NCBI GenBank assembly: GCA_025201765.1
Contig: MU623476.1
Span: 31,356 to 95,355, forward strand
DNA length: 64,000 nt
Direction of reading: 5' to 3'
Source: Daldinia sp. FL1419
Taxonomy: Eukaryota > Ascomycota > Sordariomycetes > Xylariales > Hypoxylaceae
Shown: positions 10,920-23,005 of the stretch, piece by piece
How positions within the stretch are numbered: the first letter of the stretch is position 1
How the letters are laid out: every line of letters begins with the position of its first letter
Position numbers and translations under genes: made by a program
Notes under the pieces: generated by a model
Seen by the model: the letters and a program-made list of their open reading frames with translations, nothing else
What the model was told of the DNA's origin: nothing
The model's database searches: none

Positions 10920-13378
10920 TTAAAATTCCTCGTCCAGGCCCTGCGGTCGTCCTGATATATCCTCTGTTCCAGTAAATCCCATCCAGGGATTAAAAATAAG
11001 TCCCGCGTCTTCTTGGCCGGCATCAAGAGACAGCCCGGGCGACGGTAACTGCCCGTTACCGGCTGTGCTCCAATGCTGGGTTTTTGTAACACCTGCGATC
11101 CCGTCACTACTTTGTCCTCCGTATACATTAGACGTCTGGGTGGTATTCTGGATATTAGCAGAAAGAGAATGCGTCTCGGTAGGCGGTGTTGGGCTCGCGA
11201 TCTCGTTGCTGTCGTCGACGAAATCTGATTGTAAGAGAAGGCTTTGAACGGAGAGTCGCTGGCGCGAACTCGCGTACTGGGAGATTTTTGTGGAGGGGCG
11301 GGCTGAAGGCGGAGGATCTGGTTCGGAGAGGGTTTCTTGCGTTTGGAGCGCAAGGCGCACGGAGTAGCTTGCTATCAGGCGTTCTAAGTCCTTCCTCTAC
11401 GACGTCTTAGTTTCTAACTAGGTAGAGTACGGGGATAAAGGATAACGTACCAACGGCTGCGTCGAAGCCGAATACGGAAAAAACCTCGTGATCAAATTAA
11501 GACATAGCCTGGCCTTATTAATCGCGACATCTAGACTCGACGCCGCGCCCGAGATCCTCGAGCCGAACATGACTAGCCTGGCGGATTCAAACGCGCAGAC
11601 CGCGGCGTCACGCTCGAGGAGGAAATCGCCGTCTTCGTAGTTGGCGAAGTCGGATACGATGCGGATGATGTTCTCCGCATGCTCGAGACACTTGAATTGC
11701 ATGGCGACGCGGTCGCGAGGGTGGATCACGGCTAGTACGGGGGACGGGGCGGCTTCAGCGAAGCCGTCTAGACCGAGGCGGTACAGGTCGCAGTGGCATT
11801 GGTGCCAGGACATGTGCAGCATGATGAACTGCGCGGGCCAGGGATTAGAGGAGAGGTTGGTAAAGGAGTATTGCTCCATTGGGCGGAGGGTTGCTTTGAG
11901 AGACCGGAGTTCGTCCTCGAAGTGTAGAATGCGACTGCTGATGGTCGAGGGGGGCTCTTCGCCTAGGCCGACGCGGCGGTTGAATCTGGTACTGTGTAAG
12001 TTTCATCGGAACGAAGGGGTCGTGGCCTTATAAGAAGGACTTATAAGATTGAGTGGGAGTTCACCTCATAACTGCTCGTCGAACAGACGTTAACCGGAGA
12101 AATACTCCACGCAAACCCACCGTCGTCAACGATTCCGAGGGGCCAGGACGGAGTAAGCCCGTATGCACGAATCGACCGGTCACGAAGTAGTCCTCGTCGC
12201 ATGGTAACTGGAGATGGATCGTCTCTTCGGGACATAATTCGAACTCTCGAAGCCCCACGCAGAAAAAGTCATCAAGTAGATATAACGCCCAGAATAACCG
12301 CCTTCGTGCTTCCTGGGCAACGTCAGAGAGCTCCGGGCGCTCGTAGTTTAGTCGAAGCGCAAGCGCTGTTCGCGCCGCGAGCGCAGCTAGCATAAATGCC
12401 GTCGGAAACTCCCCACTCTCAATCTTATACCGGATCACGAGGAGTAGTGCCTGCAAATGAAATATGGAAGCGCGCCCTATTTGTTGTAAAATCGATTGCT
12501 CAGCCTGTTGAACCCAGAGATCGTGGCAGAGCGAAGTCCGCTGAAGCTGCAGTGCCGTAATCGCGCATATAGACAACTTCAGCGTCTCATTCATAGTCTG
12601 GTCCTTACACCTCTGCAGCGCAGTCGCCTTATGGAAAAACGCAAACGACGGCAGGGGATACAAGTGGCGGAAATAATCCTCGACCAGGCCCAGCGTAGTC
12701 TCGTGATCCAGCGCCGACCCCCCTTCCGCTTGTCCCACCACCATGCCGATATCCTGCTGCGCAGCCGGCGACGACGACAACGCGCTTGTTAGCGGTGGCG
12801 GTCTATCCTCGTTTCCGTCGCGCCCGTTCTTCCTGGTCCGTGGGTACGAGCACACCCGATTCCGTCGCACGCAGCTGGAGCAGCTGGGTAGCTCGCCTAG
12901 ACACCGCGTCTTCTTGGAGTGGCACGGGATGCATGCTTGCATGCGCCGGCGCCGCTCCGGCAGCTTCACTACGTATTGTCCCCCGGGCGATTTGCCGGGG
13001 GCTTGTTGGAACGAGCATTCGAAGCCTAGGCGGTCACAGTTTTGGCAGAGGTTGGGTCTGCCGTCGCATCGGACCTGGATGTTGTGAGTAGGTATGAATG
13101 AGTAGGTAAATATAAATAAACATTTATAAAATATCACTTATAAGACTAGGTACCCTACGTCTTTATATGTTGTCAAATAGTAATTCACGGGTGGCAATAC
13201 GACTTACCTTTCTTATTCTGCACTGGGAACAAATTGCCCGCTTCGTCAGCGGATCCGGCACGGATACGGGCGTAAGTGACGCGGGCCCTGGCCCGAGCTG
13301 CGGACTCTGCGGATCGCGAGCAGCATCGCTGGAAACCTGTGTCTGCAGAGGTCGCAGAGGCCGCAGAGCCTCGGTCAT
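10920..13378 (-). CDS. Transcription factor with two tandem Zn2Cys6 clusters
   Basis: There are four exons on the minus strand: 13378–13208, 13074–12065, 11991–11451 and 11396–10920. The introns are 133, 73 and 54 nt with GT–AG ends, and the joined frame gives 732 residues. Cluster 1 has Cys at 50, 53, 60, 67, 70 and 77; cluster 2 has Cys at 105, 108, 115, 122, 125 and 132. Both have the exact C-x2-C-x6-C-x6-C-x2-C-x6-C spacing. The first intron cuts cluster 1 after Lys57. A fungal-specific regulatory domain follows (about 150–560), with the expected region around RLFWALYLLDDF. The start is the ATG at 13378. The gene is divergent to the sugar transporter at 14626, so it may control it; this is an inference. 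Confidence 0.87.
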
Positions 13379-14625
13379 TGGTGGCAACGAAACCTGCGCC
13401 TAGCTGGGTTTGTCTTATTTCTCTTTACTTCATTGGACGTAGATAATTCCTTTTTAATATATATACCTTATCGTATGCGTGGCGGCCCAGCCAACGCGGC
13501 GTTAGCGATGGCTTGATTATTACTCTTTTTTTTTCCCTTTTTTAATAACGGTTCGGCCTTTTTTGGGAATGTAGGTGTAAGTGCTTCGTCGAATCTAAGG
13601 GGTCCTCGAGGGTTAACATACCCAATCACCACCGAGACAGACCGACAGAGCCGAGGGCCGTAAGCAAGAGGCAATGCATTCCCACTTGGCTGCAACCACA
13701 CGGGTCTAGTCGGGGGTTGCTCATCTAATTAAATAAGACGCTACGCCAGGGCTCCCTTGCGGGGAGGATGGGATCGAAAGAAAGCGGTTTGCGGGGGTAT
13801 CCAATAGGAAATTGTTACGAACTGGCTGGTCTCTTGCTTGTTAATTCTTCTCCATATTCGTACGATGCTGAAGCATTCACCTACGCTTGACCCGAACCCT
13901 CGGGACCGTTCCAGGGGACGACATTATACTACAGGATGATCTCGTACCTTTCTTTCTTCTTTCCTCTTTCCTCTTTGCTCCCCTTGATCTTCAAAAGGTC
14001 CACGCTTTACGATCAGCCTTGTAGGATCATGCTATCATGCTATTTGGACAACCCCGTCGTGCCAAGCGAGCGAAATCAGGCACGCAATTGGTCCAAGGCA
14101 CAGGGGTTCGAGCTCGCAATTCTTAGCGCGAATGACACCAAGAATTGCACCCACGAATTCCTTACGACAGCTTGTTAGTTGTCGTTGGTTCGACGCATCT
14201 GACAGGTAGGTGACTGCTTACACGCGACTTTTTCTTGCTCAGCATTTACGTACTTACATAGTAATGTTATGTTACTTGGTACGGGCGTTACTGGATATGG
14301 ATGGCACGGATCCTTATTGTGTAGTTTCTTGATAGCTTTGAATACTAACTAGTTGCTATATAGAAACATGTGGCCGTAGACTGTTGCGTTTCTACACGTA
14401 TAGAATGTGTATATCAGGCCATCGTATACTTCCTTCGTTGTCGTTTAAATCAATACATACGCACTCATGATTCTTTTCGTCTTTTCGGTATTGTGCTTGA
14501 ACCAATAGCCAACTTCATGTCGACACGAAAGTACTGTTAGTCCTCCGCATACCGCCGCCGTATTTATACACGTTCAACTAGTATACGTAGAGATTTCACG
14601 AAAAACACTCTTTTTTTTTAACACC
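13379..14625. other. Divergent promoter region between regulator and sugar transporter
   Basis: About 1.25 kb separates the two start codons and no gene is supported inside. A GGTACC-type palindromic motif lies at 13146–13155, in intron 1 of the regulator, just outside this stretch. The region should hold both promoters. Open frames near 13468–13701 and 13936–14178 look random. Confidence 0.5.
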
Positions 14626-16962
14626 ATGGGGGAAAAGCTGGGAACGTTTAGAGCCTGGTATCTAGTTGCTCTATGCTGTGTCGGCAGCTTCTTGTTTGCG
14701 TAAGTTCTTTTTATCAGCTTGCGCGTTCAGCTTTTCGCAAGGGACAGTTCCTAATATGCAAGAATGCTATATCACATGCTACAATGCCCGACTATCGATC
14801 ATCCGCTACTTTCATGTGTGGCATCTAACCTGAGGTTCGTAGATATGATACAGGCGTCGTCGGTGGCGTCCTCACGCTGCCCTCCTTCCAGAATGATTTT
14901 CGTATCACCAAATCCAACCAATCAAGCGTCGGGTCCAATGCAACAAGCTTGCTACAGGCTGGTGGTAGGTTAATACTGATTATATTCTCTTCTGTGATAG
15001 ATAGCTAATTGTCAATTTACTAGCTTTCTTCTCATGTTTCTTCGTCTGGCCCTTTACAGCTCGATTTGGACGCCGGTGGTCCATTGCGTTAGCCTCTCTC
15101 ATCTTCAACATCGGAGCTGTGATCCAAGTGATCAACACTCGCTCGTTAGCTGCCTTCTATGTCGCCCGAGTTATTTCCGGGATAGGGGTCGGGATGGCTA
15201 CTGTGATTATTCCAAGTAAGTGACAAGATCTTTCCTTCGTCCCCCTACCGGATGGCCACGCCCCTGAGCTTTAAAATATGATACGTGCATCTCCCTGGTT
15301 AGTCGCAACAATATTAACTCTGATATTATAGTGTATAGCGCGGAGATGGCACCGAAGCATATTAGGGGCCAGCTGGGAAGCATGTTCCAATTCTTCTTTA
15401 CACTGGGAGTAATGACATCGTACTGGGTGGATTACGGCGTATCGCAACACTTGGGACCGACAACACAGCAGTGGCAGATTCCCATCGGCCTCCAGGTTAG
15501 TCAATAGCTGACTTCTTTCTCTTGCCGTGTACCACCAGACTGACCTAAGCCTATGCTATGAGTAGCTTGTTCCCGGTGGTATACTAGGACTCGGAATGCT
15601 GCTCACAAAGGAAAGCACGCGATGGCTTGCAAAGACAGGCCGAACGGAAGAGGCAATACAATCGCTCATTTGGGTCCGTGGTGGCGACAGTGCCCAAGTG
15701 CAGGAAGAGTAAGATAATAGTTCTAACGAGTTTTCCTTTTTGGCGGCTAACAGCTAGTGGCAGATTCGCAGAGATCCTCGCTGGTATCCGGGAAGAGGAG
15801 CGTGTTACCGAAGGGCTCACATGGAAGGAGTGTCTACTGCCAGTGAATCGGTTCCGTTTCCTCATCGTTATAACTCTCCAGATAGGTATGCCTAATTTCT
15901 ACCTGCAATTAATTAGTTCTTACTAACTGAATATAGGGGTACAACTTACTGGAAACACTAGTCTGGCTTACTGTAAGTTCATAGATTGCCCCCCCTGCGC
16001 ACCATATGAACATGAACTAATCCCTAGAAGTCGCTCCTCAGATATTCAAAGCTGTTGGTGCTGGCGACCAGAGCCTCCTCATCAGTGGCTTCTTCGGAGT
16101 GGTCAAAGTCGTCTCGTGTTTATTCTTCCTGTTATTCCTCGTCGAAAGGATTGGTCGTCGCGGATCACTCCTCGGCGGAGCGTTCCTCATGGGTGCCTAT
16201 ATGCTCATTATCGCTTGCTTAACGGCTACTCACCCACCAGCTGCCAATCAATCTTTGACAAGCACGGGTGCTGCAGCGGTAGCTATGGTTTATCTTGAAG
16301 CGAGTAAGTAGCCCTTGCCGAAGTCTACGACACACCGTTTTTAGATCCTATGCTGATGCTTTCTGGTTGATAGTGAGTTATAACATATCGTGGGGACCAG
16401 TCCCTTGGGTTAGTAACTCCATTGCTGGTACTCGTAACTCCCCACCATAGACTAACTCTTACCCCTTTACAGCTCTACATGAGTGAAATTTTCCCGTCTC
16501 GGATACGAGAAGCGGGCGTAGCAGGTACGCTTCACCTACCCTTATCCTATTCATATTCTCAGTGACTAACATCGACCAGTCGGTACGGCCACACAATGGC
16601 TGTTTAACTTTGTCTTTTCCCAGGTTACTCCACATGCCATAAACAACATTGGATGGAGGACCTTTCTGATGTTCTGCATATTCAACTGGGCCTTAGTTGT
16701 ATATACATGGTTCTTCATCAAAGAGGTAAGATACCACACATAAACTACTATTACAAATATGATTGCTGACGAAACGAAAAGACTAAGGGCAAGTCCCTGG
16801 AGGAAATGGAAGCTCGTAAGTGACTCGATGATTATTGATCGTATTTCCGAGGTCGCTGACATATTCTCAGTTTTTGGGTCAAGCGAGACCGCCATTGATT
16901 TCGAGAAGGTTCACGAACATGTACAAAGCGCTAAGGTCCCGGCAATAAGCGACAAAAATTAG
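14626..16962 (+). CDS. MFS sugar transporter (sugar porter family)
   Basis: I read thirteen exons: 14626–14699, 14843–14964, 15024–15215, 15332–15495, 15566–15708, 15764–15885, 15937–15972, 16031–16303, 16374–16408, 16473–16524, 16580–16725, 16782–16815 and 16871–16962. All junctions are GT–AG and join in frame to 494 residues. Sugar-porter hallmarks are present: YDTGVVGG in TM1, ARFGRRWS after TM2, KESTRWL before the central loop, ERIGRRG after TM8 and KETKGKSLEE after TM12. Exon 6 could start at a neighbouring AG; the chosen one gives the family-like QEEFAEI. The protein should be a plasma-membrane proton/sugar or related polyol/quinate carrier; the substrate cannot be read from sequence. 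It lies divergent to the zinc-cluster regulator. Confidence 0.88.
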
Positions 16963-19425
16963 ATGGCTGCATTACAGATGCTTGTCGCGTTTCTTGAGAA
17001 GGAAGGTGATTACTTCTTTTGAGGAGCTAGATACGTCCCAAACCTGTAATCAACATGTTTAGAGAACTTTCCTTCGGGATAACACCCGATTAGGATGCGA
17101 AGCCCGCGGCCATATCATCGAAACATTCAGACCCAAGTATTTGCCGGGCCAGATTCGTTGTTAATGGAAAACTCCACTAATATATTAAGGCGATAATACG
17201 TAATTCAAACTTCAAATTGAAAATGGGATACTTGGGCTTTAATGGCGTTCTTTTATTTCCGACTCGTATTTTAGACAAAAGTATTGGCTCCACGCTTCCG
17301 TTCGTGGAGTATACTAGGTTACGGCTTGAATATGAACTGGAGTGCTATAAACCAAATTAAATTCTTAGGTGAGAAAAAAAAAAAGAAAAAAAGTCTTGCA
17401 GCATGTCTTGGGAAAAGAAGCCTTGGTTATTGCGCGAGGTTTCCCAAGCTAAGATTGGATCGTTGCTATAATCTATAAGGACTTTATTCCAAGTAAGTCA
17501 GCATTTCAGGTTGGGCCGTCTAGTAGGCATCCACCGCAATCGTGAACATTCCTCAAATCTTTTGATACTGGAAAGGATAATTTACGTATAACATTTAGAA
17601 GTTGATAAATCCGACAAATCCAGGGGAATTGTATAATCTCACCGTATAGGGAAGCTCCCCGGGAGCCCCGGATATAAATCGCGATAAGTATCGAGATGTC
17701 ATTCCGAGGTCTTACCTACCCCCTGCTCTCGACGATTCTTTCGCATACTCTAAAGGAGAGCGAGTTTGAAGATAATTGGCGCACAGCTTGACCAAGGGAA
17801 AAGTCCGATAAATACGATGAGTGTGTGTGGCGCTACCTGCTGCAAAAATACCTTCCTAAGGACGGTTGGGTCGATATGCGACGTGGGCAGTCGGACCGAA
17901 TGATTGGTCTTACATCTAAGATACCGCGCAGAACTTGGCCGGGGCAACTTGACCATGACAGGAACGAATATAGACTACATCTGGTGAACCCGGGCGACTT
18001 GGATAGCGTTCCAACGATTTGGGAAGGAGATCACAGGTATAGGTAGCATGGGAGACCATACATCAGCGTGGATAGATCAGGTGTCTCGTGTGTGTAATGC
18101 AAATCACTTGCCTATCGAAAGAAAGACAAGAAGACTCTAAAGAAAGGAAATCTAACTTGGCGAGCTTGGCTTTGACTCGGCACTGTCTGTAAATCATTCC
18201 CTAATCGCTTGGCGGGACTGTAAATCAAAGCTTATTTCGACGTCGATCTCCATAGTAATCCTTTTTTGAAGACGTGAGGCTCGTGAGACTCGTGAGACTT
18301 TTTTGATATCTTGATATTCTTCGATATCACATGTGCCTATCTCATAAAGCCTCCTTTTCGAAAACTTCTCCAAACTTGCCTTTTTTTTATTGGAATAATA
18401 CTCCTCCGAAACCCGGTTTAAAACACTCGACACTCCTCCCATTTTCTCTCCCTTATCTGTCTCACACCATACGCCCCCGTCTCCCCCCTCATTGGATCGA
18501 TACCCTTGTTCCCCTCCACATTCTCGCGGGTTTCTTTCCTTATCACAGGCTATTCCACTCTATTATCTCATAGGAATAAGCTCTCTTAACGTCTATACTG
18601 CCCGTCCTCACAGCACCTACACCCCCCTCCAACTCACCGACCTACATGTCGACTTCATCTAGCTTTTTGAGGAGCCGGCTGGGCAATGCTACCTTCCTCT
18701 ATGGCCAAGGCTTGCGTGTGTTCCCATAGCCAATGACCTCTGGGACAACTGGTCTTGGCGCATTCCTGGGGTCGGCCAATGTCGCTTTTCCCACCCGCGT
18801 TCCAACCCTTTCGGAGTGGTACCGTTCACCCGGACTAGCTTTATCCGGCGTAGTCGTTATCGGGATAGATCGACACGGTAGAGACATGAAAGCCTGTCAG
18901 CCTGACAGCCTGCTTTAGGTCTCTGCGGGCGTTGGCCTGGTAGCCAGGCACCGCGCGCGCAAACTCCATGTATCCTTAGATCAAGATGGGAGCCCAACCG
19001 CCCGCTTAGTTCATCATGGCAGATGATGCGGTCGCCATTGGGGTGTATACACGAACCCTAGGCAGCTGAGGCGCCCCCCCTAAGTACATCAGGAAGGTGT
19101 CTTTTATCTTTCATGTCACGACGACATCTGGGACACATCACATTCTATCATTGCTAGGGGGTGATGATGCCTTGAGAGAATCTCGCATCGATTCGTCATT
19201 GGCGTGTACTTCTTGGCTCTGTTTATCTTGCATCGAACTGCGTGGGACCTCTTGGGGAGCCATGCTCAGTCTATATAATGCCACTTAACCTCCCTCGTTT
19301 CTGTCAATCATTTCTGAATCTAAGACGCCGCAGCCTTAGCTCCCTAAGCCATCATCCACATTCCAGGATCCCATCGGACTAACTGAAATAAACGCCTCTC
19401 GATAATCCTCCTTACTCACTTCAGA
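16963..19425. other. Long intergenic region upstream of the peptidase gene
   Basis: About 2.4 kb has no firmly supported gene. A strongly pyrimidine-rich stretch at about 18411–18640 looks like a fungal promoter/leader and is followed by an interrupted open frame (listed separately). The last 150 bases before 19426 are the peptidase leader. Confidence 0.5.
18646..18918 (+). pseudogene. Interrupted small open frame behind a promoter-like leader
   Basis: An ATG at 18646 after a CT-rich, leader-like stretch opens 27 codons to TAG at 18727–18729. The same frame then continues open from CCA-ATG at 18730 to a stop at 18916–18918, making 90 codons split by one stop. The product is not recognised. 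It may be a small gene broken by a single nonsense change, a transcript leader with a short ORF, or chance. Confidence 0.2.
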
Positions 19426-20412
19426 ATGCAGCTTCCTATCGTCGCCGCTCTCCTATGCGCCAATTTGGCTTTTGCTGCTCCCGGCACGGCAGCGCGTCGC
19501 CAGCGGGCCGCTGAGCGTCTTGCCGAGAGGAGGGTTTCCCGTGCTTCGAACACGCTCCAGCCCGTTGCTGACGGCGAAGTTTTGGTCGCTTCCAACAATG
19601 ATACCGCTCACGTCGAGTACAGCTCTAACTGGGCCGGTGCTGTCCTGATCGGCAGCGGTTACAAGACTGTGACCGGTAGCATTGTTGTCCCCACTCCGAA
19701 GGCACCGTCCGGAGGTAGCAGCTCCCGACAGTACTCGGCATCCGCGTGGGTTGGAATCGACGGCGATACTTGCGACACTGCAATTCTTCAGACCGGTGTC
19801 GATTTTACCGTCCAGGGATCGTCGGTGTCATTTGACGCCTGGTACGAGTGGTACCCTGACTATGTAAGTCAGATCTTAAATCCCGGGACCCCTGCCCACC
19901 AGCACCCGTGTAGCTTTAGGCCGAACCATGGACGAACCAGGGTGATCGTTTACTTATTGAGGATGGTGCTAACTTTATATTCTAGGCCTACGACTTCTCC
20001 GGCATCCCCATCAGCGCCGGTGACACCCTTACCTTCGTAAGTACCTACTTAATCACCCACACAGATACGTAGGTCGCTGACAACTTTCTAGACCGTCACC
20101 GCCTCGAGCACATCAGCCGGCACGGCTGTTATCGAGAACAAGACGACCGGCAAGAAAGTCACCCACAGCTTCTCGGGCGAGTCCGACAGGCTCTGCCAGA
20201 CCAACGCCGAATGGATCGTCGAGGACTACTCGAGCGGCGGCGGCTTGGTTGCCTTCGCAGACTTCGGCACCGTTCAGTTCACCGGAGCTTCCGTGAACGG
20301 CGGAACTGGTGTTACGGGCGCTACGATTATCGACATTCAGCAGAGCAGCAAGGTCTTGACTGAATGCTCCACCTCGGGATCCAGCACTGTCGTATGCTCG
20401 TACACGGGTTAA
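19426..20412 (+). CDS. Secreted glutamic peptidase (G1/eqolisin, peptidase A4 family)
   Basis: There are three exons, 19426–19863, 19986–20036 and 20092–20412, with GT–AG introns of 122 and 55 nt. The product has 269 residues, the normal size for a G1 preproenzyme. A signal peptide (about 1–18, ending AFA) is followed by an Arg/Ala-rich propeptide. The mature part begins near YSSNWAGAVL. The conserved WVGIDGDTC-ILQTG block carries the catalytic Gln (Gln122), and NAEWIVEDY (about 202–209) carries the catalytic Glu region. Members are pepstatin-insensitive acid proteases released into acidic medium by fungi. The gene is probably induced at low pH, but no such site was confirmed in the promoter. 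Confidence 0.93.
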
Positions 20413-21467
20413 GCGAACTGACTCGCTCTCGTATCCGACATCTTGGCTGTGGCTTTGAAATAGCTTCTTGTTAGCTGCATCATTCGCGAGTTTAATCTTT
20501 TCACAGCGAATATTTTAATAAGACGCGTCGCTACCCTAGTCTATCTCGACCAAAATGAGTTATTTGTGATAGTTCGTTTCTATCGAAACGGCACATAATT
20601 CTGTGACGTTTATGTTTACCGTAGTATTATTCTAACTTCTAGGTAATACAAGGGGAGACTCGCCCCATCAAACAATAGACCCTCCCTATTGCCCAATAGC
20701 CCTTTATATAACCCGCGGTTTTATTTCAATATTAAGTCCATCGAGAAACAAATGCCGCTGCGAGCCTTACATTAGTTTCAGAATAGGTAGTTATAGGAAT
20801 ATGCTCTTCAAGACTTACCCGTGGTCTTCTGTCACCACTACGTTTTCACCCAGTTTCACGTCAAAGAGCATGAGTAGAGTAGGGACAAGCTAGAGAAGTG
20901 CTAGTTACTAGAAGGGGTAGTATCGTTACGGGGTTATATACCTTGCTCGTCTCTAGCCAGCTGATATCTAAGACGGCGACTTCGTCAGGCCAGTTAAAAG
21001 CCTGACCTTACTTGAACTGACGAAGTCGCTGATGGAGGAAAGGGAAAACAGCGAAGGGGTTACGGTGGCTGTATTTAATTATTATTATAGGTGACTCTCT
21101 ATTAACCTCAAATAAGGGAGGATATTCCGTAACGAAGAATCGGCGTGATTGGATCTGAGACAAAGCGAGGATTGGATCCGGCTTAATTGGCCCAACATTG
21201 CAATAAGAGGTAGGCATATTAAATCAAATTATTCAAGGGCTTTGTCCAAGATGCACTGTAAATGCAACAATGGCTATGTGAAGTTTTGAATTCGAATTAT
21301 TCGTGGTCTTCAATATAAATCAGCCAAGGTTACAAGTCCTCAATGTTGAATGGAAAATTTCCGAGTCCCTGATTTCGTACTGGGTGGTCATCTCTGTATT
21401 GTTATGGTTCGTATTTCCATAGCGGTCCTAATATTTCAGCAATCGATACTTTACATCAAGTATCATA
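20413..21467. other. Intergenic region
   Basis: This stretch of about 1 kb is AT-rich and I see no gene, RNA or clear repeat. It contains the end of the peptidase transcript and the upstream region of the kinase-like gene. Confidence 0.45.
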
Positions 21468-23005
21468 ATGGATGATGAGTTAATAGAAAGAATAGCCGCA
21501 TCACTGCCAAAGGAAGAAGCAGAACAGGCCAGAAATGCAGCGTTGGCAGATAGAGTCTCTTCATATTTCATAAGAATTGAGGGTCTCAAATATGTTGGCA
21601 TTGCAGGTTTAGGGACCCGTAAGTAAAGTTATCCTTTGTAACTATTCTCTATTATTTATAGATTTATAAATACTAATAGTTTCCCTCTACCTAGATGGCG
21701 GCACGATTATCTTCAATGATAACAGAGCAGATCCTCGTCGCAGGATCGTTATAAAATACTCGCATAGCCGAAAAGCGGACTGGGACTTGAAGAATGAGAG
21801 ATCATTTTTGAATATGTTCAGAGGCTCTGAGCATATTGTTCAAAGAATTCCTCTCGCAGAGGTCGAACTCGATATAGCGGGTCAGGGGAGACGTCCTACT
21901 ATCGCGCTTGAATACATCCCGAATGGTACACTGATGGACTTCCGAAAAAGAATGGACGAAAGTAGAAACCGACTCCCCAGTCGGTTTCTTTGGCAGGTTT
22001 ACCTCTGCCGTAAGTATATAATTCCTTAACTCATATAAGGCTTCAGGCCCTGTGGAGATTACTTTCTCAAATATCAAGCTAACTGGTATCTCTCTACACC
22101 AGTAGTTCGCCATGTTATTGCCATGGCTTATCCTAGTTTTGGCCTAGAAAACGCGCCGCAAATGCGAGAAAGGATAAGGACAACCGACGGTCCGTACGCT
22201 ATAATGCAGAATTCGCCTCATTCTTTAAATATTATGATAGGTGACATGAGTGTTGATATCGAGGAGCATATATTTATTCCAATATTCAAGGTAAGACCAC
22301 ACTCCTTGCCCCTGGAAATTTCTCAGTGGAAGAGGTTACTAGCGTTACAAGTGCTGATAGTTACCGCAGCTTATTGATTTTGGGCACGGGCGAATAGAAG
22401 CTGACTGGAGGGAGACGATGCGAAAGAATATATTTTACATCGGAAAGGTACGTCACATTATACAAATAGGTAGTCCCGAGCACGTCCTGTTAATACACCC
22501 AAAGCAGTTTATATTCCTCTCCCAGCGTGAGGTTGACGAAAGTTATCTAGATATGATGCCACAAGGCGGTTATGACTATGCATTCACCCACCCGAGTACC
22601 GGCCGACGCCAATGGATAGAAACCCAAGCACCACCGTTCTTTACGCGAGTGACCAATATAGATATCGACTTACGAGACCTCATAGCTAGGTGTATGGCGC
22701 TCAACGAAGCTGATGTACCATCTCTCGAAGAACTCGTGATGCTATGCGAGAATGGAGCGAGAAAGGGGCCCCAGGATATACACTATGAGAACGACCAGGT
22801 AGATACTATGCAAACCGAGAGGGATGAAGCACTTAGACTTATAGTCCAGCGGTTCATTTTCGATGCTAATGTAATAGAAGAGGAAAAGCCCGAGATCAAA
22901 TGGCGCCCAAGAACTACCCACATGGGAACGACGCTGCTGGGTCTCAACGCAGATATATCAAGGTTTGAAGCGCCGCCGGAACCGTCCCAGGATGACGTTG
23001 ACTAG
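21468..23005 (+). CDS. Protein-kinase-fold protein, predicted pseudokinase
   Basis: There are four exons, 21468–21618, 21695–22009, 22103–22290 and 22370–23005, giving 429 residues. A glycine-rich loop-like segment (GIAGLGTHGG, 44–53), a VAIK-like IVIKY with Lys71, a hinge ALEYIPNGTL, an H-S-L-N segment ending at Asn198, and LIDFG (Asp221) occur in kinase order. The C-lobe includes DLIARCMALNEADVPSLEEL. The HRD position reads Q-N-S (191–193), so the catalytic Asp is replaced by Ser and phosphotransfer is doubtful. Exon 4 might contain one more in-frame intron after GK near 22448. Such divergent fungal kinases form large accessory families; a regulatory or decoy role is an inference. Confidence 0.72.

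Noticed and set aside
14080..14130. GGTTCGAGCTC segment suggestive of a tRNA T-loop
   Set aside because: No matching D-arm, anticodon arm or acceptor stem could be folded around it.
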